Source: Cellulomonas fulva (GTDB lineage: Bacteria; Actinomycetota; Actinomycetes; Actinomycetales; Cellulomonadaceae). Taken from it: a DNA stretch of 64,000 nt. Each line of letters begins with the position of its first letter. The stretch's first letter is position 1. The stretch is from positions 124,001 through 188,000 of the forward strand of contig NZ_JAHBOH010000002.1 in assembly GCF_018531375.1 (NCBI RefSeq), read 5' to 3'. This document shows positions 54,860 through 63,838 of the stretch, piece by piece. A model generated the notes under the pieces. That model was not told the DNA's origin and ran no database searches. It saw nothing but the letters and a program-made list of their open reading frames with translations. The position numbers and the translations under genes were made by a program.

Positions 54860-55282
54860 ATGCACGCCGTGCTGTGCAGAGCCGCAGCGCCAGTTGCAGC
54901 CAGCGGATGGGAGCCCAGCAACTGGCTCGAGGCGTTCACAACGTCAGCCGCGTTCGCGGGCCTCATGGCCGCGCTCGCTGCCGGCTTCGCCCTCTGCGGT
55001 GTAAATCGGCGCATCAGAGCTGACAGGCGGATGGCACGCAAGCAGCGGCGCAGTGCCGAGAGGGCTGCTGAGCTCGTGCGTGTCGCTGCCGTCGAGGACC
55101 GCGACTTCGCAGCATGGTGGCAGCAGCACGAAGCACTGCAGGGGCGTCTCGACGAGCTGGACCCAGCGAACGCACTCGTTGTGCTGGACGCGCTCGGTGA
55201 GACAGCCCCACACCCTGTCGCTGTTGCCCTGGTGGCCGTAGCATCGAGGGCGTACGCGCCAACCGACCCGGAGGAGGAGTGA
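54860..55282 (+). CDS. Hypothetical membrane protein (140 residues)
   Basis: ATG 54860 lies 2 bp after lsr2. One membrane helix (about 30-48, AAFAGLMAALAAGFALCGV) is followed by a very basic helix (RADRRMARKQRRSAERAAEL) and an acidic tail. The stop overlaps the next start. Function unknown. Confidence 0.55.
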   Translation: MHAVLCRAAAPVAASGWEPSNWLEAFTTSAAFAGLMAALAAGFALCGVNRRIRADRRMARKQRRSAERAAELVRVAAVEDRDFAAWWQQHEALQGRLDELDPANALVVLDALGETAPHPVAVALVAVASRAYAPTDPEEE

Positions 55283-55470
55283 TGGCACAGGACGACCAGA
55301 AGGCCGGCCGGAGGCACCGCGCTCTTACTGCGCAGGAGCGGGTCCAGTTCGAGGCGCTGCGGACGAAGCTCGCACCGGGTGGTGAGTACGCCGTGAAGGC
55401 CGCGAAGCGCGTCGCGGCACGCGAAGCCCGCTCCGCTGCGATCATCAAGCTCATCGACGGCAAAGCGTAG
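55279..55470 (+). CDS. Small basic protein (63 residues)
   Basis: GTG 55279 lies in the previous stop, with an ATG one codon later and GGAGGAG upstream. The product is a Lys/Arg/Ala-rich helix (YAVKAAKRVAAREARSAAII). It is the last gene of the lsr2 operon. A DNA-binding accessory is conceivable. Confidence 0.55.
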   Translation: MMAQDDQKAGRRHRALTAQERVQFEALRTKLAPGGEYAVKAAKRVAAREARSAAIIKLIDGKA

Positions 55471-55482
55471 AGCCAGCCCACG

Positions 55483-55520
55483 AGAAGACCCCGCCAGGCA
55501 GGATTCTGGCGGGGTCTTCT
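55483..55520. terminator. Perfect bidirectional terminator
   Basis: AGAAGACCCCGCCA (55483-55496) pairs with TGGCGGGGTCTTCT (55507-55520), a perfect 14-bp stem with a 10-base loop, between convergent genes. Confidence 0.9.
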
Positions 55521-55522
55521 GC

Positions 55523-56377
55523 TCAGGTGGTGTCGCCGGTCGGCTCAAAACCGGGTGTCGTGGGCGGGCCGTCGCTATCTTCGGCGCGCTCGGCTTCGAG
55601 TCGCTCCACAACGCGTTGGTGCTGTCGCTGGAGTTTTGCATGCTGCTCGCTACGTCGCTCATCCTTCGCGTCGCCGTCTCGCGTAAACACTGCGAGGCCG
55701 CCCCTTGGGCTGTCGGTCCACTTCTCGAGGGTCGTGCTGACCCGCATCAAGGCTGTCGCGGCGTGGTGCAGCGTCTTGCGCTCGAGGTAAGCGCGGCCCT
55801 TGTGCGCGGCCCAGTCGAGCACTGCGGTCGTCGTCTGACGTGGCGTGCCAGGGATTCCGTCGAACTGGATAGCGAGGTCATGGCGGTCCTCATCCTTGAG
55901 CGCGGGGTGGCTGAGCCGCGCGCCCGCGAAGTCCCAACTCGTTCGCCATTCCTGGCGCGGCGCGAGGTACGGGATCGAGTCCGGAAGCCAGACATCTCGA
56001 ACGGCGTCCCCGTCTCCGGTTGCACGAAGCGGCGGTGTCGACTGGACGACGACGTTCCGAGCTGGGGTGTTGCCGGTGTTCCGGATCGCGAGCTCGATGG
56101 TCTCTGGACCTGACGGGTTCGGTTCCATCGTCGCGACGACGTACGGCTGGGCCTGCTCAATACGCAGGTCACGCGCCTCGACGGCCTGAGAGAGTCCGAC
56201 CCAGGCGGCGACGGCAGCGATACCGACCGTGATCCACGTCGCAAGTGCTGTCCATTCGTCGGCTGTGCGCGGTATCAGGTGTGCCATCGACGAAGGGTGG
56301 GCTGCGTATCCGATGCCGGCGCCCGCTACCAGGATGACGACGGCGCCACCGATGAGTGCGTTCCTCGACGGTCTCAT
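55523..56377 (-). CDS. Membrane-anchored protein with Ig-like beta domain
   Basis: 284 residues from ATG 56377. Two membrane helices (about 7-26, LIGGAVVILVAGAGIGYAA, and about 46-64, WITVGIAAVAAWVGLS) are followed by a beta domain (YVVATMEPNPSGPETIELAI then RNTGNTPARNVVV) and a long charged coiled-coil tail (RSEQHAKLQRQHQRVVERLE). The architecture matches the protein at 47105-47812 with an added tail. Function unknown. Confidence 0.68.
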   Translation of the reverse strand: MRPSRNALIGGAVVILVAGAGIGYAAHPSSMAHLIPRTADEWTALATWITVGIAAVAAWVGLSQAVEARDLRIEQAQPYVVATMEPNPSGPETIELAIRNTGNTPARNVVVQSTPPLRATGDGDAVRDVWLPDSIPYLAPRQEWRTSWDFAGARLSHPALKDEDRHDLAIQFDGIPGTPRQTTTAVLDWAAHKGRAYLERKTLHHAATALMRVSTTLEKWTDSPRGGLAVFTRDGDAKDERRSEQHAKLQRQHQRVVERLEAERAEDSDGPPTTPGFEPTGDTT

Positions 56378-56426
56378 GGCGGCATTCAACCGCAGTGACC
56401 GCCGCGGATGTCGCGACTGTCGTAGG

Positions 56427-56741
56427 TCAGACGGGCTGCCAGTAGTTGAAGCAGGCCCGGACTTCCTCGTGCCAGGTGATTCCCGGGCCGTCGCGCCAGC
56501 CTGAGCCGGGCTCGCCGGTGTCCTTGTTGATGACGAGTGCGGCGAGGGATGGCTCGTCTCGTTCGATGCAGTCCGTCGACAGGTCGTCGAGGACGTGCCG
56601 GAGCTCGTTGCGCAGCGCGACGCCGTCGAGTCCGAGCGCGAGGCCGAGCTCGCCGTAGGTGAGGAGGGTTCGACGTGTCGCAGCGACGATGAGCGCTGCA
56701 CGTGCCTGCCCGATCGCGATGGTGCGGTCCTTACGAGCCAT
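56427..56741 (-). CDS. Hypothetical protein (104 residues), possibly nuclease- or DNA-repair-like
   Basis: Starts MARKDRTIAIGQARAALIVA, has the helix TLLTYGELGLALGLDGVALR and an end with WHEEVRACFNYWQPV. The pattern of a G-L-x-Y-G-E-L helix followed by a short beta region with SLAALVINKDTGEPGSGW resembles small alkyltransferase-like or DUF proteins, but I cannot assign a family. Confidence 0.55.
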   Translation of the reverse strand: MARKDRTIAIGQARAALIVAATRRTLLTYGELGLALGLDGVALRNELRHVLDDLSTDCIERDEPSLAALVINKDTGEPGSGWRDGPGITWHEEVRACFNYWQPV

Positions 56742-56953
56742 GGCCTGAGCCTACGATGCGCCGATTGAGGCGTGGATGCGAGTCGCTACACGGTTTCGGC
56801 CAGCACGGGAGGTCGTCGTCGAGGACCCAGGTGACTCACACGCACCGCCATGGACGACACCAACGCGGGGCGCGTCCACGACGTCGTCGGTGGTCGCTAG
56901 GGTCCTGCTCAGGCGGGTGTGCGCCCGCGCACTGCTCTGCGGGGAGGTTGGGC

Positions 56954-57763
56954 GTGCAGCACCTCAAGTTCGACTTGGGACGCGTCGCGAAGGGCTCGAC
57001 CGTTGTCGTCACTCTCAACAAGCGCGCGAACGTCCTGCTGATGAACTCACCTAACTACCACACGTACGCCGCAGGTCGTGGCGGACGGTTCAACTACCAC
57101 GGCGGCCTAGCGACCAAGAGCCCGGTGCGGATTCCGGTGCCGTCAACGGGCCACTGGTTCGTGGCGATAGACCTCGGCGGCGGGTCCGGACAGATCCGGC
57201 ACTCCGTCCACGTCGAGCCACCACTGAGAGGCGACCTGCCCGTGTATCGCAACCCATCGATGCGAACCCTGGCGGACAGTGTGGTCGTTCGGGAACCCGC
57301 GCCACCGACGACCATTGACGACCTCGACGGACGGACGTGGGACGTCTTCGTTTCGCACGCCTCCGAGGACAAGGCGGCCGTCGCGATCCCACTGGCGCAG
57401 GCGCTTCAAGACCGAGGTGTGACCGTCTGGCTCGACAAGGCGGAGTTACGCATCGGCGATAGCCTGCGCCGTCACATCGACAAGGGGCTTCGCTCAAGCC
57501 GATTCGCGGCCGTGGTGTTGAGCGAGGCGTACTTCTCGAAAGGTTGGCCGCAGTACGAGCTTGACGGCATCGTGACGCTCACCGTGGAGGGCAAGCAGAG
57601 CGTCCTGCCGATCTGGCACGGCGTGGGTCGCGCCGACGTGGCTGCGCAGAGCCCGTCTCTCGCCGACAAGCTCGCGCGGGACACGGCAATGGTCTCGATC
57701 GATGAGATCGCGAACGAGATCGCTGAACTCGTTACCGAGGCGCGCTCGGGCGGGCTCTGGTGA
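56954..57763 (+). CDS. DUF1883-TIR domain protein
   Basis: 269 residues from GTG 56954, with GGGGAGG 6 bases upstream. Residues 1-90 are a DUF1883 domain (HLKFDLGRVAKGSTVVVTLN, then GHWFVAIDLGG). Residues about 126-265 are a TIR domain: WDVFVSHASEDKAAVAIPL, ALQDRGVTVWLDKAEL and the catalytic glutamate E202 in WPQYELDG. Prokaryotic TIR domains degrade NAD or make NAD-derived signals in anti-phage defence. The gene overlaps the metallopeptidase gene by 4 bases (GTGA). Confidence 0.88.
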   Translation: MQHLKFDLGRVAKGSTVVVTLNKRANVLLMNSPNYHTYAAGRGGRFNYHGGLATKSPVRIPVPSTGHWFVAIDLGGGSGQIRHSVHVEPPLRGDLPVYRNPSMRTLADSVVVREPAPPTTIDDLDGRTWDVFVSHASEDKAAVAIPLAQALQDRGVTVWLDKAELRIGDSLRRHIDKGLRSSRFAAVVLSEAYFSKGWPQYELDGIVTLTVEGKQSVLPIWHGVGRADVAAQSPSLADKLARDTAMVSIDEIANEIAELVTEARSGGLW

Positions 57764-58686
57764 CGTACGACATCCACGGAAACGTCTCGGCTTTGCTAAT
57801 GCGAGCCGCATCCGAGGGGCTCGAGCGCGTCGGCGCCCCCGACCAAACGTGCGTCGTCTTCACCGATGCTTTCAGCGAAGACGTCGCACGCTTCACCGGC
57901 AACGCGTCCTACAACGTCGGCCGGGGTGCGGGTGTCGTAGGGGCACGCACGATCCCGGCTTCGGACGGGAAGTCGGTCGTCTTCGTGAACACCAGCGAGG
58001 TCCGCCATCGCGACCCTGGCGAGGTCGAACGGCTGCTCGCGCACGAGGGCGGCCACGCGCTGCTCAACCATCGTGGAGAGGACCTGGGCGGACGGCGCGG
58101 ACTGGCCGGCCCGAACTGGCAGTGGGAGATGCTGTGCCTCGGAGCGCTCGCGCTTGACGAAGCGCGCATCGAGACGCACTTGCGGGCTCTCGGCTACCCA
58201 CCGACCGACTCGATCTGCCAGGAGCACTTTGAGGACTCTCTGTACGTTCTCAACTGTGACGTTTCGTTGGCGCTTGTCGAGACCGGCGATTATGTCGCGG
58301 AGCTCGCTCGCCGCATCGTCGTCGCGCAGGACCACCTATCGAAGCTCCTTGCTTACCTCGTTCCTTACGCGGGTGCCGGCGGCGCGGCATCTCCGAGCAA
58401 GCTGTCCGCGGCAGGTAAACGCCATTGGGACGACTACGTATCGGACCTGTGGGACGCGCGCCGTTCGCTCTACGCCCGATGCCCGGACGCGTCCGAAGTT
58501 GTGGCGTCGGCTGACCTTGACTCGCTCTATCTGTCCGGACTTCAACTGGAAATCGACCAGCTCTCCCGTCTCGGCTTCGAGCGCTCCGGCAACGACGCCA
58601 CTGAGATGTTCGTTCGCACCGCGACCGACCGCCGTTGCCAGCACCGCATGAACGCGGCGATTCGAGAGACCGAAGCGCGGGCGTAG
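57760..58686 (+). CDS. HExxH-type metallopeptidase candidate paired with the TIR gene
   Basis: 308 residues from GTG 57760 within the TIR stop. The zincin motif reads LLAHEGGHALLNHRGE (H95, E96, H99). The N-terminal strand region contains SVVFVNTSEV, and the C-terminal 150 residues are helical (LEIDQLSRLGFERSG). Third-position GC is low for this genome. Close coupling suggests a two-gene system in which peptidase and TIR proteins work together or regulate each other. Confidence 0.78.
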   Translation: MTYDIHGNVSALLMRAASEGLERVGAPDQTCVVFTDAFSEDVARFTGNASYNVGRGAGVVGARTIPASDGKSVVFVNTSEVRHRDPGEVERLLAHEGGHALLNHRGEDLGGRRGLAGPNWQWEMLCLGALALDEARIETHLRALGYPPTDSICQEHFEDSLYVLNCDVSLALVETGDYVAELARRIVVAQDHLSKLLAYLVPYAGAGGAASPSKLSAAGKRHWDDYVSDLWDARRSLYARCPDASEVVASADLDSLYLSGLQLEIDQLSRLGFERSGNDATEMFVRTATDRRCQHRMNAAIRETEARA

Positions 58687-58703
58687 TCGCCAGACGAAGA
58701 CTC

Positions 58704-58979
58704 CTACGCCGCGTCCCGCTCTACCTGCTCGATGAGCCCGCGTAGCCGCTCAACGACACACGAGCATTCGCCGGGGTTGAGCCGCTCGCCGAGGATGAGC
58801 CGTCGCAGGTGGTCGTCGTCGAGCTGGACGGGACGCGTCGGGAAGACCGACCAGCACGCCACCTCGAGGCGGGCGAGACGGTCCAGGTCGGCTGGGCTCG
58901 GGCTCGGGAAGTGAGCCCACCAACGGCGGGCGGGAGACAGATGCGGGGCGGGCACGAAACCTCTGTCCCGGGCGCTCAT
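58704..58979 (-). CDS. Hypothetical protein (91 residues)
   Basis: ATG 58979 overlaps the stop of the upstream HTH gene (ATGA). The product contains SPSPADLDRLARLEVACWSV and a leucine/arginine-rich C-terminal helix (SCVVERLRGLIEQVERDAA). Its coupling to an HTH protein is its main clue. Function unknown. Confidence 0.6.
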   Translation of the reverse strand: MSARDRGFVPAPHLSPARRWWAHFPSPSPADLDRLARLEVACWSVFPTRPVQLDDDHLRRLILGERLNPGECSCVVERLRGLIEQVERDAA

Positions 58980-59269
58980 GACGGGTCCGGAGTGCCATCG
59001 GGCGAGTTGGCGCGCCTGGCGCGCCGGGCGCGGGGCGCCTTGTCCTTCGCGCCTGCGGGACGGCCAGTCGCCGGGCGTTCGATGGCGACGAGGCTTGCTT
59101 CCCGCCAGGCGTAGGCGCGGCCGATGCGACCGTCTGCCGGGGGCATCCATCCGCCGGGGCGCATCGCCATTCGGATCGTGGACGGTGCGCAGGACCAGCG
59201 CTGCGCGAGCTCGGCGATGGTCGCCCAGCCCTCGACATGGACGGGCGGGGGTGTCTGCGGTGTCGTCAT
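58976..59269 (-). CDS. Excisionase/MerR-like helix-turn-helix protein
   Basis: 97 residues from ATG 59269. The HTH region (about 12-55) reads WATIAELAQRWSCAPSTIRM, then GGWMPPADGRIGRAYAWREA, typical of excisionase-type winged helices. A basic C-terminal tail follows (AKDKAPRARRARRA). It may be the directionality factor or a regulator for element 2. It is divergent from the gene at 59396 across an AT-rich 126-bp gap with likely promoters. Confidence 0.72.
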   Translation of the reverse strand: MTTPQTPPPVHVEGWATIAELAQRWSCAPSTIRMAMRPGGWMPPADGRIGRAYAWREASLVAIERPATGRPAGAKDKAPRARRARRANSPDGTPDPS

Positions 59270-59395
59270 GGAACCACTTTAAACGTTGACGCTGACTGTC
59301 AGCCCGGGCGAATAGAATGTTGACTTCTCGCAACAACGTTCTAACGCCCGACGACCTCACCGCTCCGGTGGCCCGGGAAGACCAGGAGGACCGGC

Positions 59396-59632
59396 ATGCA
59401 CACCTACCTCGCCAAGCGAACGCGCTCCGGCCGGGTCGTCGCCGTAGGCGCCCCGGCGGACCTGAGTCACGACATCGGGACACGAGCCGAGCTCGTCGCC
59501 CCGGACGGAACCCAGACCGCCACCGCGGTCCTGACGGGCGTCGGTCGCATCTGGTCAGACCCGGACACCGGGACGGACCAGGCCTACGGCTACATGGACG
59601 CGCGCTCCCAATCCACGGCTGGTGCGGCGTGA
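59396..59632 (+). CDS. Hypothetical small beta-rich protein (78 residues)
   Basis: ATG 59396, with AGGAGG about 10 bases upstream. The product reads as short beta strands (RSGRVVAVGAPADLSHDIGT, then TAVLTGVGRIWSD). It precedes the DUF2637 gene by 53 bp. Function unknown. Confidence 0.55.
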   Translation: MHTYLAKRTRSGRVVAVGAPADLSHDIGTRAELVAPDGTQTATAVLTGVGRIWSDPDTGTDQAYGYMDARSQSTAGAA

Positions 59633-59685
59633 CGACCGGCCGCCGCACCAGCCGTCCAGACCAGCCCCAGACAGCAGGAGAGCCC

Positions 59686-60483
59686 ATGATCACCAAGCCC
59701 AAGACGACCGCTCATCCCACCGTGCACCGTGCCCGCATCCCTGCTGACGCGATCGCTGTGCTCGTGGTGCAGACGCTCGTCCTGGCCGGCATCTGGGTGT
59801 GCGCAGTGGTCGTGAGCTTTACAGGTCTGATCGCTGCTGCGGGGTGGGCGAACGTCGCGGAGGGCCAGCGCGTCTTTGTGCCATTGTTCATCGACGGCGT
59901 GCTCATCGGTGGGTCACTGGCATATCTGGTCGCGAAGGAGCGCCACGACCGCGCCAGCCGGAGCATCGCGGCCGTCGCAATGGTCGCGTTCGCTGCGCTG
60001 TCGGTGGCAGGTAACGCGGTCCATGCGCTCGCTGCCTCGACGAGCGGCCCCGAGCGGGCTGTCGGCGTCCTCATCGCCGTCGCTGCTCCTATCGCGATTC
60101 TGGTAACGACGGAGCTTTTGGCGCGGACGGTCATCGCGAGCCCGGACGAGAACGTTCCGGCGCCGAGCCGCGCTTCCCGCCGCCGCGCGCAGGTCCAGCC
60201 CACCCTGCCCGCTCTGACGGCACCCACCACCCAGGCGACCCCGACTCCTGTCGCACCCACAGCACCCGCCCCGACGGTCCGCCCGGTCAGTGCCTCGACG
60301 GGCACGGTCCGGTCGGGACGCGAGGAGGCGCGGGCGGAGTTTCTGGCGCTGCTCGCTGCCGGGATGTCGGCGCGTGGTGCCGCAGCGGCGGTCGGTGTGC
60401 CGCCGTCCACGGGGACCCGGTGGGCTGCGGCTGCCCGCGAGGCCGGTGCTGTGACCGACCAGGGTGCGCTGGTCGGCGTGTGA
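59686..60483 (+). CDS. DUF2637 membrane protein
   Basis: 265 residues from ATG 59686, with AGGAG 6 bases upstream. Four membrane helices lie in residues about 20-145 (DAIAVLVVQTLVLAGIWVCA, FVPLFIDGVLIGGSLAYLV, VAMVAFAALSVAGNAVHAL, GVLIAVAAPIAILVTTEL). A Pro/Thr/Ala-rich linker follows, then an HTH-like end (LLAAGMSARGAAAAVGVPPS). DUF2637 proteins are typical of actinobacterial plasmids and ICEs, where they lie near transfer and replication genes. Confidence 0.85.
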   Translation: MITKPKTTAHPTVHRARIPADAIAVLVVQTLVLAGIWVCAVVVSFTGLIAAAGWANVAEGQRVFVPLFIDGVLIGGSLAYLVAKERHDRASRSIAAVAMVAFAALSVAGNAVHALAASTSGPERAVGVLIAVAAPIAILVTTELLARTVIASPDENVPAPSRASRRRAQVQPTLPALTAPTTQATPTPVAPTAPAPTVRPVSASTGTVRSGREEARAEFLALLAAGMSARGAAAAVGVPPSTGTRWAAAAREAGAVTDQGALVGV

Positions 60484-60529
60484 GCGACGGAAAAGCCGAG
60501 CGTCCGGGTCAACAAATAGAATAGAAGCA

Positions 60530-60601
60530 ATGCAGGAAGGCGTTGACCGGCTCGCCGAAAAGGCTGAGGCGAAACGCCCCGAAAAACTGCGGCTCGTGTG
60601 A
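60530..60601 (+). CDS. Possible 23-residue leader ORF
   Basis: ATG 60530 opens MQEGVDRLAEKAEAKRPEKL then RLV, ending TGA 60599-60601. An AT-rich AATAGAATAGAAG lies just before it and may hold a -10 element. The stop overlaps a GTG (GTGA) that begins an in-frame extension of the prepilin-like gene. Only size and composition support it. Confidence 0.3.
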   Translation: MQEGVDRLAEKAEAKRPEKLRLV

Positions 60602-60732
60602 CCACCTCCACACGATTCGCATCGCCGGGCGGTGGCCCTGCCGCGAGAGATCGCGCACCGCCCGGCCCCAGACCCCCCGGTCTGGCACAGGGCACGACCG
60701 GGACCGCACAAAAATGTTGGAGGTGGTCCGAA

Positions 60733-63700
60733 ATGGGCCTCACAGAAAAGGCCCGTGGAAGGGCCGCCAGACCAGCCCGTGATGCTGGTTTCACGCTCAT
60801 CGAAGCGCTCGTCGCCATGCTCATCACCGCGGTCGTCGGTGCGAGCTTCATGATGGCGCTGCGGGTCGCACAGCGCGACGCGCACGCCCTGCCAGACCGT
60901 GCAGCACAGTGGAACGCGACCCTGGACGTCCAGCAGGCGCTCATCCGTGATGTCGGGCGCGGGTCACGCATCGAGGTCGCCGAAGATCAGCACCTGACCA
61001 TCTATGGGGTGTACGAGCAGACCGCCGACACCACCGACGACCTGCGCTGCATCAAGCGCGACTACGTCGTCGACCCCACAGCGCAGACCCTCAGCGTGAC
61101 CACGACGTGGCTCGGCAGCGCGAAGTGCGTCACGACCGGCGCCGAAGAATCCAAGACCGAACTCCTGTTGAGCTACTACACAGGCACGCACACGTTCACA
61201 TACAAGGGCGAGTCCGGGCGCACGAAGACGACCCCGGTTGAGGACCTCGCGAGCATCAAGCTCGTCCACTGGGACCTCGAAACGCACCTGCCCGGCCTGA
61301 TCGAGCCGCAAACCCTCGGCTCGTCGCAGGCGTTCGAAGGACGAGCCGAGGTGACCGGGTGCGCGGAGGGAACGGACTGCGCAATCGAATCGGTGTCCGC
61401 CCCCGTCCTCGAGCTGAACACCGCCGTCGAAGGGTACGACCAGCCGTCAGTTCGTTGGTCGAACACGTCGAGCGTCACCACCGGGTACGCCGTGTACCGC
61501 ACCGTGTGGACGACCGGTGCAGCCAGCGACTCCAAGCTCCGCCTGGTCGCCCAGATCGCGAACCCCGCGACAACCACCTGGACCGACACGACACTGACAG
61601 CCGGGCAGACCGCGTCCTACGTCGTCGCAGCCCTGGACGCCGCAGGCCGTGAAGCGATGTCGAACTCGGTCGTGACCGGCCTTCGACCAGGGAAAGCCGC
61701 TGCACCGACCGCGACCGGCTCCACCACGTCCATCGCGGTGACATGGGCGGCTGTGTCCGGTGCGACCAGCTATGACGTGTACCGCGACGGGTCACTGGTC
61801 CGCACCGGGCTGACGAACCGGACCTTCACCGACAGCACCGCCGCCTACGGGTGGGGCAGCAGCGGATACGGCCACGACCACCCGTACCGGGTCGTCGCCG
61901 TCAACACGTGGGAGCAGCGGTGGACGACCGGTATCCGCGGGTCGGACGTCGCCCCGCTCGGCACGAACGTCTCCGCCAGTTTCCAGATGAAAGGAGCTCG
62001 CGCGTACTCGAGCCTGAGCGCCGGTGCTGTCACCGCACCGTTGACCCCGGACGTGACCGCTGACCCGAACGCGAACGCGTCGAACTCGATCACGTGGACC
62101 CCGAGCACGTCGTGGACCGGTAACGGTGGAACACCCGCGACCTCACGGACCATCACATGGGACCTGCAAGGCCGTGAGACCTCCGAAGGATGGGCTGACC
62201 TGACCAGCCGTAACGCGTCCGCGACGACATACACCCACACCGGTCGAACGCTGGGTGACCGGACGCTGTACCGCGCCCGTTCGTGCAACGACTCAGGCTG
62301 CTCCCCATGGTCAGACGGCACCGCGAACGCCTTGCAACGCCCCCCGGTACCTGGCTGCACCGTGACCGATCTGACGACACGTCAAGCCAAGGTCACGGTC
62401 GTACCCGCTGACATGGCGAGCTACGCGACCGAGTACGACGCAACCGGCGGTACCGCAGCACCCGGGAACGCGGTCACGTGGACAGGTGGCGCGCTGCAGA
62501 CCGAGAAGACGGCTGACAAGCTCCGCGCTGACAAGGACCAGGACTTCAAGGTCCGCACCCGGAACGCGTCGAGCGCCTTCGGCGGCTGGTCCGACTGGGG
62601 GCCGTGCACGACGAAGACCACCCAGGCTCTGTGGATGACGACCACGGGACGCGCCGAATGGGTCGGCACCCTCGCGCAGACCACACGCACAATCTCGGTG
62701 AAGGTCACCAGCGGCAACGCAACTGTCCGGACTCCGACGCTGGCTCGCCGTGACGGGTCCACCCCACTAGCCGGGGAGGACAGCGGTGCTGGCCGGGCGT
62801 GCAACCCGGCGTCGACCACCCAGTGCACCGCGGACAACACCTGGTACTGGGACCCGCTCGCGGACAACAAGACCTACCGCGTCACTGCGACCGTCACCGA
62901 TGGTGTGAACGACCTGACGGACACCCTCGATGTCGCGACTGTCGTGATCGACGATCCGATCGCTTCGACGGACAGCATCACGACCCGGTCGGTGCGGGTG
63001 TCGTTCACCGCTGGCAACGGCTTGGCCGCGGAGTCGTCCATCAAGTTCGGGTTCACGACCTACACGGGTGTGCGCGCACAGACGATCGACCCCTTGGCGG
63101 ACAACTCGTCGTTCTCGTGGACCGCTACGAACAGCGACGGTTTCAACAACGCGTGGGTCTCCGGGTCGACGAGCACGTCCCGGCTCCCGACCCCTGGGGT
63201 TCCCGCGTGTGTCGCGACTGTTGTGGACGACACGGCTCCGGGTTCGGTCCGTGTCAGCGGCGGTGACCAGGTCAAGCTCGGGTCGTCCGGCACCGTGTAC
63301 AACGGCACGCAGACATTCAACAACTTGACCGCTGGTTCCTACACCGGGTACGCCCGTAACTTCAACACCGACGGTTACAACACGAACTTCTCCGGGTTCG
63401 ACGCGTGCCCGACGGTCACGATCAAGTCTCCGCCGCCGCCGGTTCCGTCCGCACCGGGTTGTACGTCCTCAGCGCAGTACGCGGGTGGTCCTGGTGTGAC
63501 GATGGCGATCGTCAACTTCTGCTCGGTGAATGGTGCGTCGAGCTACGAAGCGCAAATCCAGACGTGGAACAAGCCAGGCGGCCTAGCCTCGGGTTGGGGT
63601 GGTGACCAGTCGCGTGGGTCGCTGAACTCGCCGTACGACACCTCGAACGGAACGAACTACACGTTCACGACCGGTATCGGTCAGACCGTCGTGTCCAAGT

Positions 63701-63777
63701 TCCAGTGGCGCGTGCGCTCCGTGGGCCCGTCGGGAACGTCCGGCTGGGCGTACGGACCGGTCGTGGACGTGCCCTAA
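60733..63777 (+). CDS. Prepilin-like protein with fibronectin type III-like repeats (1014 residues)
   Basis: ATG 60733 follows GGAGGTGG by 6 bases; an upstream GTG at 60598 is open but would make the leader too long. The start has a class III-type prepilin leader: basic [19 protein letters not shown], then a cleavage site G19/F20 and the hydrophobic helix FTLIEALVAMLITAVVGASF with the +5 glutamate. Residues about 200-1010 form repeated beta-sandwich domains with fibronectin type III features (SWAVSGATSYDVYRDG-type strands, TTWTDTTLTAGQTASYVV). It is far larger than normal pilins, so a tip adhesin or minor pilin is likely. Its PilD and assembly partners are not in the window. Confidence 0.85.
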   Translation: MGLTEKARGRAARPARDAGFTLIEALVAMLITAVVGASFMMALRVAQRDAHALPDRAAQWNATLDVQQALIRDVGRGSRIEVAEDQHLTIYGVYEQTADTTDDLRCIKRDYVVDPTAQTLSVTTTWLGSAKCVTTGAEESKTELLLSYYTGTHTFTYKGESGRTKTTPVEDLASIKLVHWDLETHLPGLIEPQTLGSSQAFEGRAEVTGCAEGTDCAIESVSAPVLELNTAVEGYDQPSVRWSNTSSVTTGYAVYRTVWTTGAASDSKLRLVAQIANPATTTWTDTTLTAGQTASYVVAALDAAGREAMSNSVVTGLRPGKAAAPTATGSTTSIAVTWAAVSGATSYDVYRDGSLVRTGLTNRTFTDSTAAYGWGSSGYGHDHPYRVVAVNTWEQRWTTGIRGSDVAPLGTNVSASFQMKGARAYSSLSAGAVTAPLTPDVTADPNANASNSITWTPSTSWTGNGGTPATSRTITWDLQGRETSEGWADLTSRNASATTYTHTGRTLGDRTLYRARSCNDSGCSPWSDGTANALQRPPVPGCTVTDLTTRQAKVTVVPADMASYATEYDATGGTAAPGNAVTWTGGALQTEKTADKLRADKDQDFKVRTRNASSAFGGWSDWGPCTTKTTQALWMTTTGRAEWVGTLAQTTRTISVKVTSGNATVRTPTLARRDGSTPLAGEDSGAGRACNPASTTQCTADNTWYWDPLADNKTYRVTATVTDGVNDLTDTLDVATVVIDDPIASTDSITTRSVRVSFTAGNGLAAESSIKFGFTTYTGVRAQTIDPLADNSSFSWTATNSDGFNNAWVSGSTSTSRLPTPGVPACVATVVDDTAPGSVRVSGGDQVKLGSSGTVYNGTQTFNNLTAGSYTGYARNFNTDGYNTNFSGFDACPTVTIKSPPPPVPSAPGCTSSAQYAGGPGVTMAIVNFCSVNGASSYEAQIQTWNKPGGLASGWGGDQSRGSLNSPYDTSNGTNYTFTTGIGQTVVSKFQWRVRSVGPSGTSGWAYGPVVDVP

Positions 63778-63791
63778 GCGGCACAAGACGA

Positions 63792-63823
63792 GAGCCCCGC
63801 ACCAGAGGATCGGTGCGGGGCTC
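63792..63823. terminator. Bidirectional terminator
   Basis: GAGCCCCGCACC (63792-63803) pairs perfectly with GGTGCGGGGCTC (63812-63823) around an 8-base loop, between the prepilin-like gene and the convergent partial gene. Confidence 0.9.
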
Positions 63824-63838
63824 CTGTCGTGTGTGGAG

